In this document: in pieces, positions 34,957 to 43,350 of the stretch | Layout of the letters: each line of letters begins with the position of its first letter | Position numbering within the stretch: position 1 is the stretch's first letter | Source: Rhodospirillales bacterium | GTDB taxonomy: Bacteria > Pseudomonadota > Alphaproteobacteria > SP197 | Reading direction: 5' to 3' | Length of the DNA stretch: 64,000 nt | Assembly: GCA_014323865.1 (NCBI GenBank) | Contig: JACONG010000018.1 | Location: 1 to 64,000 of the forward strand | The notes under the pieces: generated by a model | The model's database searches: none | The model's input: only the letters and a program-made list of their open reading frames with translations | What the model was told of the DNA's origin: nothing | Position numbers and translations under genes: made by a program

Positions 34957-36243
34957 TTGCTTCTGACGGCTTTGATCCTGCTGGTCGTTCTGATCGCCGC
35001 AAGCCTGCACATCGCAGCCGCTCTGGGCGTGATGGGTATCATTCTTGACCGCACGTTTGGCTTTCTTCCCCTCTACAAGGCGGCGGGAGAAGTTGCATGG
35101 ACGGCCTCTTCTGGATTTTTGCTGATGGCGATCCCGCTCTTTGTGTTGTTGGGAGAGATCATGCTGCGATCAGGTGTGGCAGATGCGATGTATGATGCGC
35201 TGGCCAAATGGCTGGGCTGGCTGCCCGGTGGTGTGATGCACGCCAACATCGGGGCCTGCGCCCTGTTTTCGGCAACCTCTGGATCGTCTGTTGCAACTGC
35301 CGCAACAATTGGGACTGTCGCCGTGCCGCAGATCGACCGGCATGGGTATGGCCCACGGCTATTTCTGGGTACGCTTGCAGCGGGCGGAACGTTGGGAATT
35401 CTGATCCCGCCATCCGTGAACCTGATCATCTACGGTATTCTGACCAACACATCGGTGCCTCAGTTGTATTTGGCGGGCATTGCCCCCGGCCTGATCCTTG
35501 CTGCGCTGTTCATGCTGGTGATCATTTTTATCGCCGTTTTAAGTCCGGACACGGCAGGCCACCGCGCGCAATACACGCTGGCCGAGCGTTTCCACGGCAC
35601 ATTGGGCGTTATTCCTCCGATACTGGTTTTCATCGTTGTGATCGGTTCGATCTACGCGGGATTTGCAACCCCGACCGAAGCCGCCGCATTGGGCGTAGTT
35701 GCCGCGTTGATCATTGCGGTCGGGCGGCGCAGGCTGAACTGGAAGATGCTGAACGAGGCGCTGGAAGGCACAGTTGTTACGACCGCGATGATCATCCTGA
35801 TAATCATTGCCGCCTACATTCTGAACATGATCCTGTCGGGCATCGGCCTGACGGCGCGGTTGAATGAATACGTCACTGGCCTTGGTCTGACGTCGATGCA
35901 GATGTTGTTGGTCGTAGTGGTTTTCTATCTGATCCTGGGCTGTTTCATGGAAACGCTCTCGATGATGATCACGACCATCCCGATTATCGCGCCCTTGATG
36001 TTCAGCTTGGGATTCGACCCCGTTTGGTACGGTATCGTCATGATGATCCTGATCGAAACTGCGTTGATCACGGCTCCGATCGGGCTGAACCTATATGTGG
36101 TGCAGGGTGTCCGTGGGCGCGGGCCGATGACCGACGTGATGATCGGAGCATTGCCCTTTGTCGGCGCAATGTCGGCGATGATCGCGTTGTTGGCGGCCGC
36201 GCCGGAGCTGGCAACCTGGCTGCCCACTGTGTTGATGCGGTGA
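34957..36243 (+). CDS. dctM: TRAP transporter large permease (DctM type)
   Basis: A 428-residue protein with about a dozen transmembrane helices and DctM motifs: FLLMAIPLFVLLGEIMLRSG, ANIGACALFSATSGSSVATA, AAGGTLGILIPPSVNLIIYG, FATPTEAAALGVVAALI and LGCFMETLSMMITTIPI. It catalyses Na+-driven uptake of the bound solute. The best start is a TTG at 34957, one base after the dctQ stop; starting further upstream would put non-hydrophobic residues in front of helix 1. Confidence 0.93.
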   Translation: MLLTALILLVVLIAASLHIAAALGVMGIILDRTFGFLPLYKAAGEVAWTASSGFLLMAIPLFVLLGEIMLRSGVADAMYDALAKWLGWLPGGVMHANIGACALFSATSGSSVATAATIGTVAVPQIDRHGYGPRLFLGTLAAGGTLGILIPPSVNLIIYGILTNTSVPQLYLAGIAPGLILAALFMLVIIFIAVLSPDTAGHRAQYTLAERFHGTLGVIPPILVFIVVIGSIYAGFATPTEAAALGVVAALIIAVGRRRLNWKMLNEALEGTVVTTAMIILIIIAAYILNMILSGIGLTARLNEYVTGLGLTSMQMLLVVVVFYLILGCFMETLSMMITTIPIIAPLMFSLGFDPVWYGIVMMILIETALITAPIGLNLYVVQGVRGRGPMTDVMIGALPFVGAMSAMIALLAAAPELATWLPTVLMR

Positions 36244-36261
36244 ACAGGGAATGATGAAGCA

Positions 36262-37149
36262 ATGACGGTAATCGCCTTTATCGGACTTGGAACAATGGGA
36301 CGGCCGATGGCAGAGACTTTGCGCCGCGCCGGGCACGACGTCATAGGAATGGATATCGATCCTGAAACGCGGGCGGCTATCGAAGGTGCGGTCGCTCCGT
36401 CCGTCGATGCCGTGGCAGGCGCGGAAGTTGTTGTGACCATGTTGCCCGAGGGACATCACGTGTCCGATGTCCATGAAGATGTGATTCGACCAGGCGTCCG
36501 ACCGGGTACGCTGATCATTGACTGCTCGACCATAGATGTTGTGACCGCACGGGGTCTTGCTGAATTCGCTGACACGCTTGGCTTGGCAATGCTGGATGCC
36601 CCGGTTTCCGGAGGTCCTGCCGGTGCCGAAACCGGTAGTCTCAGCTTTATGGTCGGAGGGTCCCTAGAGGCGCTCGAACAGGCGCGCCCGCTCCTGCAGG
36701 TGATGGGTTCCCAGATTACGCATTTCGGCACGGTGGTGGGTGCAGGGCAGGCCGCCAAGACGTCTCACAATATGATTTGTGGCATCACCGCTATGGCCGT
36801 CATGGAGGGCTTTGCCCTTGCTGACGCCCTCGGGCTGGACTTGGGTAAATTCTATACCTTGTGTGTCGGTGCCGCTGCGCAAAGCTGGACGTTGGAAAAT
36901 CGCTGCCCGATCCCCGGAATTGTGGCTGACGCCCCAGCGTCAAACGACTTTGCTCCCGGTTTTGCTGTGAGCCTCATGGCCAAAGACTTGCGCCTTGCAC
37001 AATCAGCCGCCGCTGCTTGTGGTCAAGCCACCCCATTTGGCGCCGAGGCCGCTCACGCGTTCACCGAGTTCTCAGAAATAGCAGGTGACCGTGATTTTTC
37101 GGCATTCTACGAAACGCTTCGGCACCTGCCCGATGCCAAATTGAGTTAA
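36262..37149 (+). CDS. 3-Hydroxyisobutyrate dehydrogenase-family beta-hydroxyacid dehydrogenase
   Basis: A 295-residue NAD(P)-dependent enzyme: IAFIGLGTMGRPMAETLRRA is the dinucleotide-binding motif, LDAPVSGGPAGAETGSLSFM the substrate-binding loop, and the catalytic Lys lies in GAGQAAKTSHNM. The usual K-x-x-N-N reads K-T-S-H-N, so one Asn is replaced by His. It probably oxidises the beta-hydroxyacid imported by the TRAP system or produced by the DUF1445 protein; the substrate is not known. It is the last intact gene of the cassette and is followed by a decayed aminotransferase. Confidence 0.92.
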   Translation: MTVIAFIGLGTMGRPMAETLRRAGHDVIGMDIDPETRAAIEGAVAPSVDAVAGAEVVVTMLPEGHHVSDVHEDVIRPGVRPGTLIIDCSTIDVVTARGLAEFADTLGLAMLDAPVSGGPAGAETGSLSFMVGGSLEALEQARPLLQVMGSQITHFGTVVGAGQAAKTSHNMICGITAMAVMEGFALADALGLDLGKFYTLCVGAAAQSWTLENRCPIPGIVADAPASNDFAPGFAVSLMAKDLRLAQSAAAACGQATPFGAEAAHAFTEFSEIAGDRDFSAFYETLRHLPDAKLS

Positions 37150-37352
37150 TGGCATCAATTGGTTCTGTGCTTATCGTGCGATTGTGTTTGAAAGTTAAAA
37201 CTGTGGTCGTCGTCTGGAGAACAGCTGGATTTTACCTCTTTGATATAGGCGCTTAGTCTATTGACTGTGTGTTCCGTAAGGTTTACATATCGGTTGGTGA
37301 ATTTGAAGTCAGTGAAGATCTAAATCAGACCATATACTCATCAGACTGAAGG

Positions 37353-37826
37353 GGTCTTGTTTGCAAGCGACCTCGTTGGGGGGAGGCTCGACATCACGGT
37401 CGTCGGCAAGATGCTTGGTGGCATTGCACTTTCGGCGGCTGCGGTGATTGCAGCAGGATCGCTCGACAGTGCGCCCGGGCTCGACTTCGTCTTACTTCGT
37501 CTACTTCATCCACGAGAAGAACCCGCCGCTGGCCCGCTCGGATCTCCTCACGCTTGAGATCATCGAGCGCGACAATCTCGTCTAACGTTCGGCAGGGCTC
37601 GGGTGTGTTGCCTGGACTGTCTTGAGCGCCTGCGGCAGCGTTCGTCGGGGTGCACATCACGGCATGTCGTGGTGTAGGCCTGAACCGGGGCTTGGAACGC
37701 GGCCTGATCGTCAATGTCGGCACCAGAGGTGATTCCGTCAAACCGGGCTTCCCGCTCAACGTCGCGGACGAGGATGTTGGCGCTGCGTTCGCGATGTTTA
37801 CCGACGTGCTCAAAGGTCCGTACTGA
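37353..37826 (+). pseudogene. Decayed class III (omega-type) PLP aminotransferase
   Basis: Fragments in several frames match the second half of class III aminotransferases: LDITVVGKMLGGIALSAAAV with the PLP lysine region (D-x-T-x-x-GK-x-x-GG), FIHEKNPPLARSDLLTLEII with ERDNLV before a TAA, and GLNRGLERGLIVNVGTRGDS followed by GFPLNVADEDVGAAF before the stop at 37824-37826. The N-terminal half is absent. It lies downstream of the hydroxyacid dehydrogenase in the same direction, so a transaminase plus beta-hydroxyacid dehydrogenase pathway may once have been encoded. Confidence 0.6.
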
Positions 37827-37888
37827 ACTCTGCACGGATTCATTCTCCTGCGTTGACGCGCCGGAGCTATGCACCTAGAACCGGCGGC

Positions 37889-37979
37889 GGAGAGGTGGCC
37901 GAGTGGTCGAAGGCGCTCCCCTGCTAAGGGAGTATGGGTCAAAAGCCCATCGAGGGTTCGAATCCCTTCCTCTCCGCCA
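37889..37979 (+). tRNA. tRNA-Ser (anticodon GCU)
   Basis: The acceptor stem GGAGAGG (37889-37895) pairs with CCTCTCC (37969-37975), followed by the discriminator G and an encoded CCA. The anticodon stem CTCCC/GGGAG (37916-37920, 37928-37932) encloses a loop with GCT at 37923-37925. The long variable arm and the T-arm GGGTTCGAATCCC are as expected for tRNA-Ser. It reads AGC/AGU codons. It is intact amid decayed genes. Confidence 0.97.
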
Positions 37980-38040
37980 CAACTCACTCGTGGGCTTTTC
38001 GAAACAATTGGTCCGGGACCTTCGGTCGTTGTCGCTGCAT

Positions 38041-38078
38041 CTCTGTCGCCATGGTGCCCGGGCACCATGGCGACAGAG
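38041..38078. repeat. Perfect 38-bp palindrome
   Basis: CTCTGTCGCCATGGTGCCC (38041-38059) is followed without spacer by its exact reverse complement (38060-38078). It lies 62 bp after tRNA-Ser. There is no T tract on either side, so it is not a normal terminator, and perfect loopless palindromes of this length are uncommon in chromosomes. Confidence 0.9.
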
Positions 38079-38160
38079 TAGTGCTGACACCGCAACTGAG
38101 CGTGGCTACGTCCTGCGCGCAGTTCTATAGTCCACGCTCAGATCTGATCGAACTGCAACG

Positions 38161-38463
38161 GTCACCTCCATACTGGGCGAACACCACGAAGCCGAAGAGC
38201 AGATTGCCTTCGCCGACATCGTCTTGCTGAACAAGACCGACCTCGTGAAGACGGACGGTCTCGTTCGCTTCTTTCGCCCGGATGAGCCGCCAGCGATTGT
38301 GAAGGCGCATCGCGGCACGGTATTGTGTCTGGCCGCCGAGTCCGACTCAAACGCCGTGCTCATTGGGGGCGATGACGGCCGCTTCCTGAGAGTGTCGCCA
38401 GACGGCTCTTCCGAAGAGATTGCAAGCTTCGGTACGCGCTGGGTTGATTGCGTTGCGAGTGCC
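38161..38463 (+). pseudogene. In-frame junction of a CobW-type GTPase fragment and a WD40 fragment
   Basis: The open frame first reads EAEEQIAFADIVLLNKTDLV, the nucleotide-specificity motif of CobW/COG0523 metal-chaperone GTPases. Within four codons it continues as IVKAHRGTVLCLAAESDSN then VLIGGDDGRFLRVSPDGSSE and FGTRWVDCVAS, which is a WD40 repeat. CobW and WD40 genes are neighbours in several alphaproteobacteria, so a deletion that joined the two genes is likely. Neither domain is complete, and there is no plausible start or end. Confidence 0.6.
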
Positions 38464-38639
38464 GTCGGCAGTAGTTCGTCGCAGCGGCAAGCATGCCGCT
38501 CGCGCGGGACAGATCGGACGAGTAGCGATCAAAGCAACCACGCCTCAGCTCGCCCTCGTAGAGATTGGTCGCGGCGAACAGAAGCCAGTGGTTCACCTGT
38601 GCACGCTCCGAAGAGCCAGGCCCGCGTCCGAATGCGCGT

Positions 38640-39180
38640 CGGCCAGATGCAGCAGGATCGCGGCACTCTTGGCCATGATGGACCCGTCGGGCAACAAGTC
38701 GGAGCGATGTCGATCGTGCCGACCTTGCGGCTGACGCTCGTCGGCTCAATGCCCGGGCCTGCGGAGATGATCGGCACGTGCGTGTCGTAGCGCCATGGTG
38801 AGCCATGCATCACCGTGATCGGGCCTTCGTCCATCAGGAAGGAATAGGGCGATTGGACGACGTGGATGTCGCCCGAACGGGCAGGGTGGTAGCTGTTGCG
38901 GATCGGCGCCTCAAGGAAGTTGCTCTCCTGCTTGGGCAGGGGTACCGTCGGCATCGCCATTGAGATGCTCGGACGTATCATGAGCGAGTGAGCGATGTGC
39001 TGATCGATTGCGCGGCGGTCGGCACCGGCAGTATTGATCATGTCGTCGTCGAGGTAGATGTGTGGCCGGAAGAGGCCTTGATGACCTCATCCAAACCGAG
39101 TTCTTGGCTGATTTTGGCTTTGAGCAATGACATCAGCTCGCCATTCGTGTTGCGCACCGCATCGAAACCTTGTTCGGCCA
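38640..39180 (-). pseudogene. C-terminal remnant of an alkaline phosphatase/sulfatase-type enzyme
   Basis: Minus-strand frames read ELGLDEVIKAS, then IYLDDDMINTAGADRRAIDQ, ARSGDIHVVQSPYSFLMDEG, the hallmark MHGSPWRYDTHVPIISAGPG (a metal-binding His before the substrate loop), and KVGTIDIAPT. This is the C-terminal half of the alkaline phosphatase / nucleotide pyrophosphatase-like family. It is interrupted by frameshifts near 39050 and 38700, and the N-terminal half with the nucleophile is missing. Confidence 0.65.
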
Positions 39181-39362
39181 TGACCTCTGCGGTGTGCGAT
39201 CGGCGACGATTTCGCCGCACGGGAAGGTGGCACCGGGTTCCGGCGTGTTCTGCACCGCCCACCTTCGCGGGCTGGACGCCGCAGTAGCGGTGACGAACGT
39301 CCCGCGCGGTATCCGCACGATCAATCCAGACTGCGGAGCTTGTCATAGCTGCACCGTCACAG

Positions 39363-39805
39363 GTGCGAAACGGGCGGTGCATGTGCGGCGCAATGCGTTT
39401 TGAGACGACTATCGGTCCCGACCTCGTGCTCAATTGCCACTACCACAGTTGCCGTGCCCACACGGCCCTCATGGTGACGTTTGCTGTCCTCAAGGCCAAG
39501 CAGGTGCTGTTCGAAGGTATCGAACGCAAGATCTTTAGAATCGTCACTCGGCGTCGGGTGCGGCTTCTGCCCCGAATGCGGATCGTCGCTTACATGGGGC
39601 TCGACTTCGGCAACAAAGGACAGATCTGCGCCGCCCATGTCAGCACCTTCGACGATCCCGAGACACTCCGGCTGGCCACACGTTCTATCCGGAGCGCATT
39701 CCCTGGTTCGAGGTTGTTGACGACCTGGCACGCTATGAAAGCTTCGCCGCCGGCGGCAAGGTCATCCGTCATGGATCGGCCGTTGACGACCCGTCAGGCA
39801 GCTGA
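39363..39805 (+). pseudogene. Frameshifted GFA/CENP-V family protein
   Basis: The frame starts near GTG 39363 with GRCMCGAMRFETTIGPDLVL and NCHYHSCRAHT (zinc-binding Cys residues). It shifts near 39545 to GVGCGFCPECGSSLTWGS and again near 39680 to ERIPWFEVVDDLARYESFAA, ending at 39803-39805. These are the ordered parts of a glutathione-dependent formaldehyde-activating-like protein with both zinc sites. Two frameshifts break it. Its 3' end overlaps the end of the convergent VOC gene. Confidence 0.75.
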
Positions 39806-40291
39806 AGCCGGCTTGCTCTGTTGCCAGTCGTCGAGCGCCGAGCGCGCCTTGCCATAGTCGATCTCGCCCCCATCGCCAACCTTCGAGGTCAGCTCCACGA
39901 CATAGCCGTTGGGATCGCGGAAGTAGATCGAGTGGATGAAGCCGTGGTCGGAGATGCCGCGGGTTTCGATCCCGGCGGCCTTGCCCTTCTCGAACATGGA
40001 ATGCAGCGTCGCCATGTCGACCTCGAGCGCGATGTGGAGATCGAAGTCGTTCTGGTCCTTGAAGTCGAAGGCATCCTTCGGTGCTTCGAAGAAGGCGAGG
40101 AACGAGCCGTCACCCATCTCGTAGAAGCTATGCAGGACACCGGCGTTCTCACGCCCGGTGATCGTCGTCTTGATCTCGAAGGCGTTGGCCAGCTTGAGGC
40201 CGAGGAAGTCTTCGTAGAACGCGCGTGTCTCTTCGGAGTCGCAGCAGCGGTAGGCGGCGTGGTGAAGGCCGCGGATAGCGATGTCGGCCAT
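39794..40291 (-). CDS. VOC-family (glyoxalase/dioxygenase-type) metalloprotein
   Basis: A 165-residue protein with two beta-alpha-beta-beta-beta modules. The likely metal ligands are His in GLHHAAYRC, His in DFDLHIALEV and Glu in GYVVELTSK. The C-terminal DPNGYVVEL motif is typical of the family. CAGGAGAGACC precedes the ATG. It is divergent from a LysR-type gene with about 120 bp between, so that regulator probably controls it. The substrate is unknown. Confidence 0.9.
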   Translation of the reverse strand: MADIAIRGLHHAAYRCCDSEETRAFYEDFLGLKLANAFEIKTTITGRENAGVLHSFYEMGDGSFLAFFEAPKDAFDFKDQNDFDLHIALEVDMATLHSMFEKGKAAGIETRGISDHGFIHSIYFRDPNGYVVELTSKVGDGGEIDYGKARSALDDWQQSKPASAA

Positions 40292-40410
40292 GGTCTCTCC
40301 TGAAAGGCTGTGACGATGATATCGGGACGGGCAGCAAAACATCCAGTCCGATCCGATGCTTGAGTTCTCTGCACGCCTCGCCATGATGGCTTGAATTCTG
40401 TTCAGGTCTG

Positions 40411-41325
40411 ATGATGCGACCGCGCCTTGACATCCACCATCTCCAGATGATTGCTGCCATTCGGCGCACAGGCAGTGCGGCCGATGCCGCACTTGATCTC
40501 GGCGTGACCGCTTCGGCCCTGAGCCACCGGATTCGCGAGGCCGAACGGCGCCTCGACATCACACTCTTCACCCGGATGGGTCGCTCTCTTCGCCTGACAC
40601 CGGCCGGTGAACTTCTGGCCGAGGCGGGTGAACGGCTGCTCCAGGAGATGGAGGAGATCGAGCATCACGCCGTGTCGCTGGCCGAGGGCGTGCGCTTCGT
40701 CGTCCGCTTCGCGATCGGCACCTACACCAGCTTCCACTGGCTGCCGGAATTCCTGGCCTGGTTCGGCAAGCGTCACCCCGACTATCAGGTCGATATCGTC
40801 GCCAACGCGGCACGCGAGCCGATCGTCGCCCTGCAGGAGCGCACGATCGACGTCGCCATGATGTCGAAGATCCCGTTTCCGTCGGGCCTCAAGTCCGTCC
40901 CGCTGTTCGAGGATGAACTCCTGGCCGTCATGGCGCCCGACCATCCCCTGGCGGATCGTGTCTGGGTCGAACCGGGGGATCTGATCGACGACGAGATCCT
41001 GACCTACAGCTTCCACACGCTGCCCGATCACGAGATGGATCGCTTCTGGCGGCCGGCCGACGTCGAACCGCGCCGGTTCCGGCGCGTTGAACTGGTCGAT
41101 GCGATTGTCGAGATGGTCAAGGCGCGGCTCGGCGTCAGTACGCTGGCCTGCTGGGCGGTGGAGCCGCACATCGAAGCCGGGTCTCTCGCGGCGGCGCGAC
41201 TGACACCCGACGGTCTCTCGGTCACCTGGGTCGCCCTGGTGCGGGACGGAGAGGGCGATCAGTCGCCGCCCGAGGTCTTCGCGCGCGAACTTGCGATCTG
41301 GTGGTCGCTCGGAATCGGGTCCTAG
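40411..41325 (+). CDS. LysR-family regulator (MetR-like)
   Basis: A 304-residue regulator with the helix-turn-helix region HLQMIAAIRRTGSAADAALD followed by LGVTASALSHRIREAERRL and FTRMGRSLRLTPAGELLAEA. The HRI-x-EAE pattern and the LxxAHxTFHWLP-like segment (TYTSFHWLPEFLAWF) place it near MetR, which responds to homocysteine, although the target here is more likely the adjacent divergent VOC gene. It ends tail to tail with manC, sharing CTAG at 41322-41325. Confidence 0.92.
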   Translation: MMRPRLDIHHLQMIAAIRRTGSAADAALDLGVTASALSHRIREAERRLDITLFTRMGRSLRLTPAGELLAEAGERLLQEMEEIEHHAVSLAEGVRFVVRFAIGTYTSFHWLPEFLAWFGKRHPDYQVDIVANAAREPIVALQERTIDVAMMSKIPFPSGLKSVPLFEDELLAVMAPDHPLADRVWVEPGDLIDDEILTYSFHTLPDHEMDRFWRPADVEPRRFRRVELVDAIVEMVKARLGVSTLACWAVEPHIEAGSLAAARLTPDGLSVTWVALVRDGEGDQSPPEVFARELAIWWSLGIGS

Positions 41326-42740
41326 GATCGGTTGTAGTCGTCGTCCAGACGGATAATGTCACCTTCGCTCAGATAGTCGCCGCACTGCACCTCGATCATC
41401 ATCAACGGCTCGTCTTCTCGGTTCTCAAGGCGGTGAACCGAGCCGATCGGTATGTAGGTCGACTGGTTGGCGGCGAGGTCGAACGTGTTGTCGTCGATCG
41501 TGATGTGGGCGCGGCCGCTGACGATGATCCAGTGCTCCGACCGGTGTGCGTGCTTCTGCAGCGAGAGACGCTCGCCCGGCTTCACCATGATGCGCTTGAC
41601 CTGGAAACCCGGCGAGGCGTCGATTCCTTCATGGTAGCCCCACGGACGATAGACCCGGGCGTGGGTGTCGTGTTCGGCCCGGCCGGCCGCGGCAATCCCC
41701 TCGACCAGGGTCTTGATCTCCTGGGAGCGTGAACGCGGTGCGACCAACACGGTGTCCTTGGTCGCAACGACGATCTGTTCCTCGAGCCCCAGGGTAGCGA
41801 CCAGCGGCCCGTCGCTCCGGATGTAGCTGCCACGGCTGTCATGGACCACAACGTCGCCTTTGATGGCGTTGTCGTCGGCATCGTGTTCGGCCTGGTTCCA
41901 GAGCTCTTGCCACGACCCGACATCGCTCCACGTTGTTCCGAGGCGTGATGTTGCGGCACGCGTCGTCTTTTCCATCAGGCCATAGTCGATCGAAATCGAT
42001 GGCGCGGCGCCGAAGGCATCGCGATCAAGGCGCAGGAAATCGAGGTCGCGGCGGCCTCTGGCGACCGCCTCGCGAACGGGGCCGGCGATCCCCTGTGTCG
42101 TCCGGTCGAGTTCGTCCAGCAGGAAGCCGGCCCGAAAGAGAAAGAGGCTGGGATTCCAGAGAAAACTCCCGTGATCGACATAGGCCCTGGCGCGCTCGGC
42201 ATCGGGCTTCTCGTGGAACCGCGCGATGCGCTTGATGCCGGGACCGAGTTCGTCGGTGCTCTCTTCGATGTAGCCGTAGCCGGTCTCGGGGCGCGATGGC
42301 TCGACGCCGAAGGTGACGATCCAGTCGTCGCGAGCGACATCGGCGGCCGCGGCGATCGACGCACGATATGCCTTGGCATCGCCGATATGGCCATCCGACG
42401 GGACGGCGATGACAAGATTTTTGTCGCCGGCGAGTGCGGCCGCGGCAGCAATGGCGGGTGCCGTGTTGCGCGCCTCCGGCTCCAGCATGATGGCGGATGC
42501 GGTGATGCCGACCTCGCGAAGCTGCTCGGCTATCGCGAAGCGATGGTCTTCGTTGCAGACGATAATGGGAGGTGCGAAGCGGTCATCGCCCGCGAAACGC
42601 AGAGCGGTCTCCTGCAACAGCGAGCGTTCGCCGATCAGCGGCAGCAGCTGCTTCGGATAGGCCCGGCGCGACAGGGGCCAGAGCCGTGTGCCGGCACCGC
42701 CGGACAGGATCACCGGGATGATGGGACTGTGCTGGGTCAT
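41322..42740 (-). CDS. manC: Bifunctional mannose-1-phosphate guanylyltransferase / mannose-6-phosphate isomerase
   Basis: A 472-residue type II enzyme (AlgA/ManC/CpsB class). The N-terminal nucleotidyltransferase has PVILSGGAGTRLWPLSRRAY with PKQ, and the FHEKPD motif. The C-terminal cupin domain has RPWGYHEGID and the metal-binding series LQKHAHRSEHW and NQSTYIPIGSVHRLEN. It makes GDP-mannose for surface polysaccharide. The ATG at 42740 is used; an ATG at 42761 adds seven residues. Confidence 0.96.
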   Translation of the reverse strand: MTQHSPIIPVILSGGAGTRLWPLSRRAYPKQLLPLIGERSLLQETALRFAGDDRFAPPIIVCNEDHRFAIAEQLREVGITASAIMLEPEARNTAPAIAAAAALAGDKNLVIAVPSDGHIGDAKAYRASIAAAADVARDDWIVTFGVEPSRPETGYGYIEESTDELGPGIKRIARFHEKPDAERARAYVDHGSFLWNPSLFLFRAGFLLDELDRTTQGIAGPVREAVARGRRDLDFLRLDRDAFGAAPSISIDYGLMEKTTRAATSRLGTTWSDVGSWQELWNQAEHDADDNAIKGDVVVHDSRGSYIRSDGPLVATLGLEEQIVVATKDTVLVAPRSRSQEIKTLVEGIAAAGRAEHDTHARVYRPWGYHEGIDASPGFQVKRIMVKPGERLSLQKHAHRSEHWIIVSGRAHITIDDNTFDLAANQSTYIPIGSVHRLENREDEPLMMIEVQCGDYLSEGDIIRLDDDYNRS

Positions 42741-42833
42741 GGCGATGCCGGTTCGCGCCATTCTCGGGGCGCGGACTTTACAAAGGTTCCTCCGCCATAG
42801 CAAAAGGCCTGACAGGAAGTCTTTCGAGCCTTG

Positions 42834-43349
42834 TCTGGACGCTTAACTCAGCCCGATCACGTGCTGCTGCTTGTTCTGGTCGGTGGCTGGGTCATGGCGT
42901 TGTACCGGGAAACTCGGCAATGGGGTTCGTGGCTCGGCGGCAACGGACTCGACGGCTTCACCGAGGCCAATGTCGTCCGCCTGGTGTTCGAATCCGTGGG
43001 CTTCGATCCGTCCGCCGTGATCTTCGAGGATCAGGCGGGCAATACATTCGACAATGCGGTTCTGACCAACACCCAGCTTGCGCCCCAACCGGGCGAGGTC
43101 TGGCTGCTGATCACATCGGCCTGGCATATGCCGCGCAGCGTCGGAACCTTTCGCAAGACGGGCTGGGATGTTGTGCCTCATCACGTCGACGACCGCTCGA
43201 CCGACGGTGGTTTCGGCTCGCCCGGGCCTCGACGGCAACCTGCGTGGCCTGACCCCTATACTCTAATACTCTGCACGAGTATTTCGGGCTCATCCGCTTA
43301 TCGGCTGATGGATCGTTCCGACAGTCTCTGGCCGGGCTCCGGGGACTGA
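42834..43349 (+). pseudogene. N-terminally truncated YdcF (DUF218)-like protein
   Basis: The frame gives GFTEANVVRLVFESVGFDPS, FEDQAGNTFDNAVLT and WLLITSAWHMPRSVGTFRKT followed by GWDVVPHHVDDRST, the second half of a YdcF-type DUF218 domain. The usual two N-terminal transmembrane helices and the VVLGGG motif are missing. Near 43220 the frame shifts, and the expected end (TLHEYFGLI...AYRLMDRSD) is split between frames. It appears to be a relic beside two nucleotide-sugar genes. Confidence 0.6.
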
Positions 43350-43350
43350 C

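Noticed and set aside
37889-37979. tRNA-Ser as integration site of a genomic island
   Set aside because: No integrase gene is in the window and I found no second copy of the tRNA 3' end that would mark the other junction, so an attachment site cannot be claimed.
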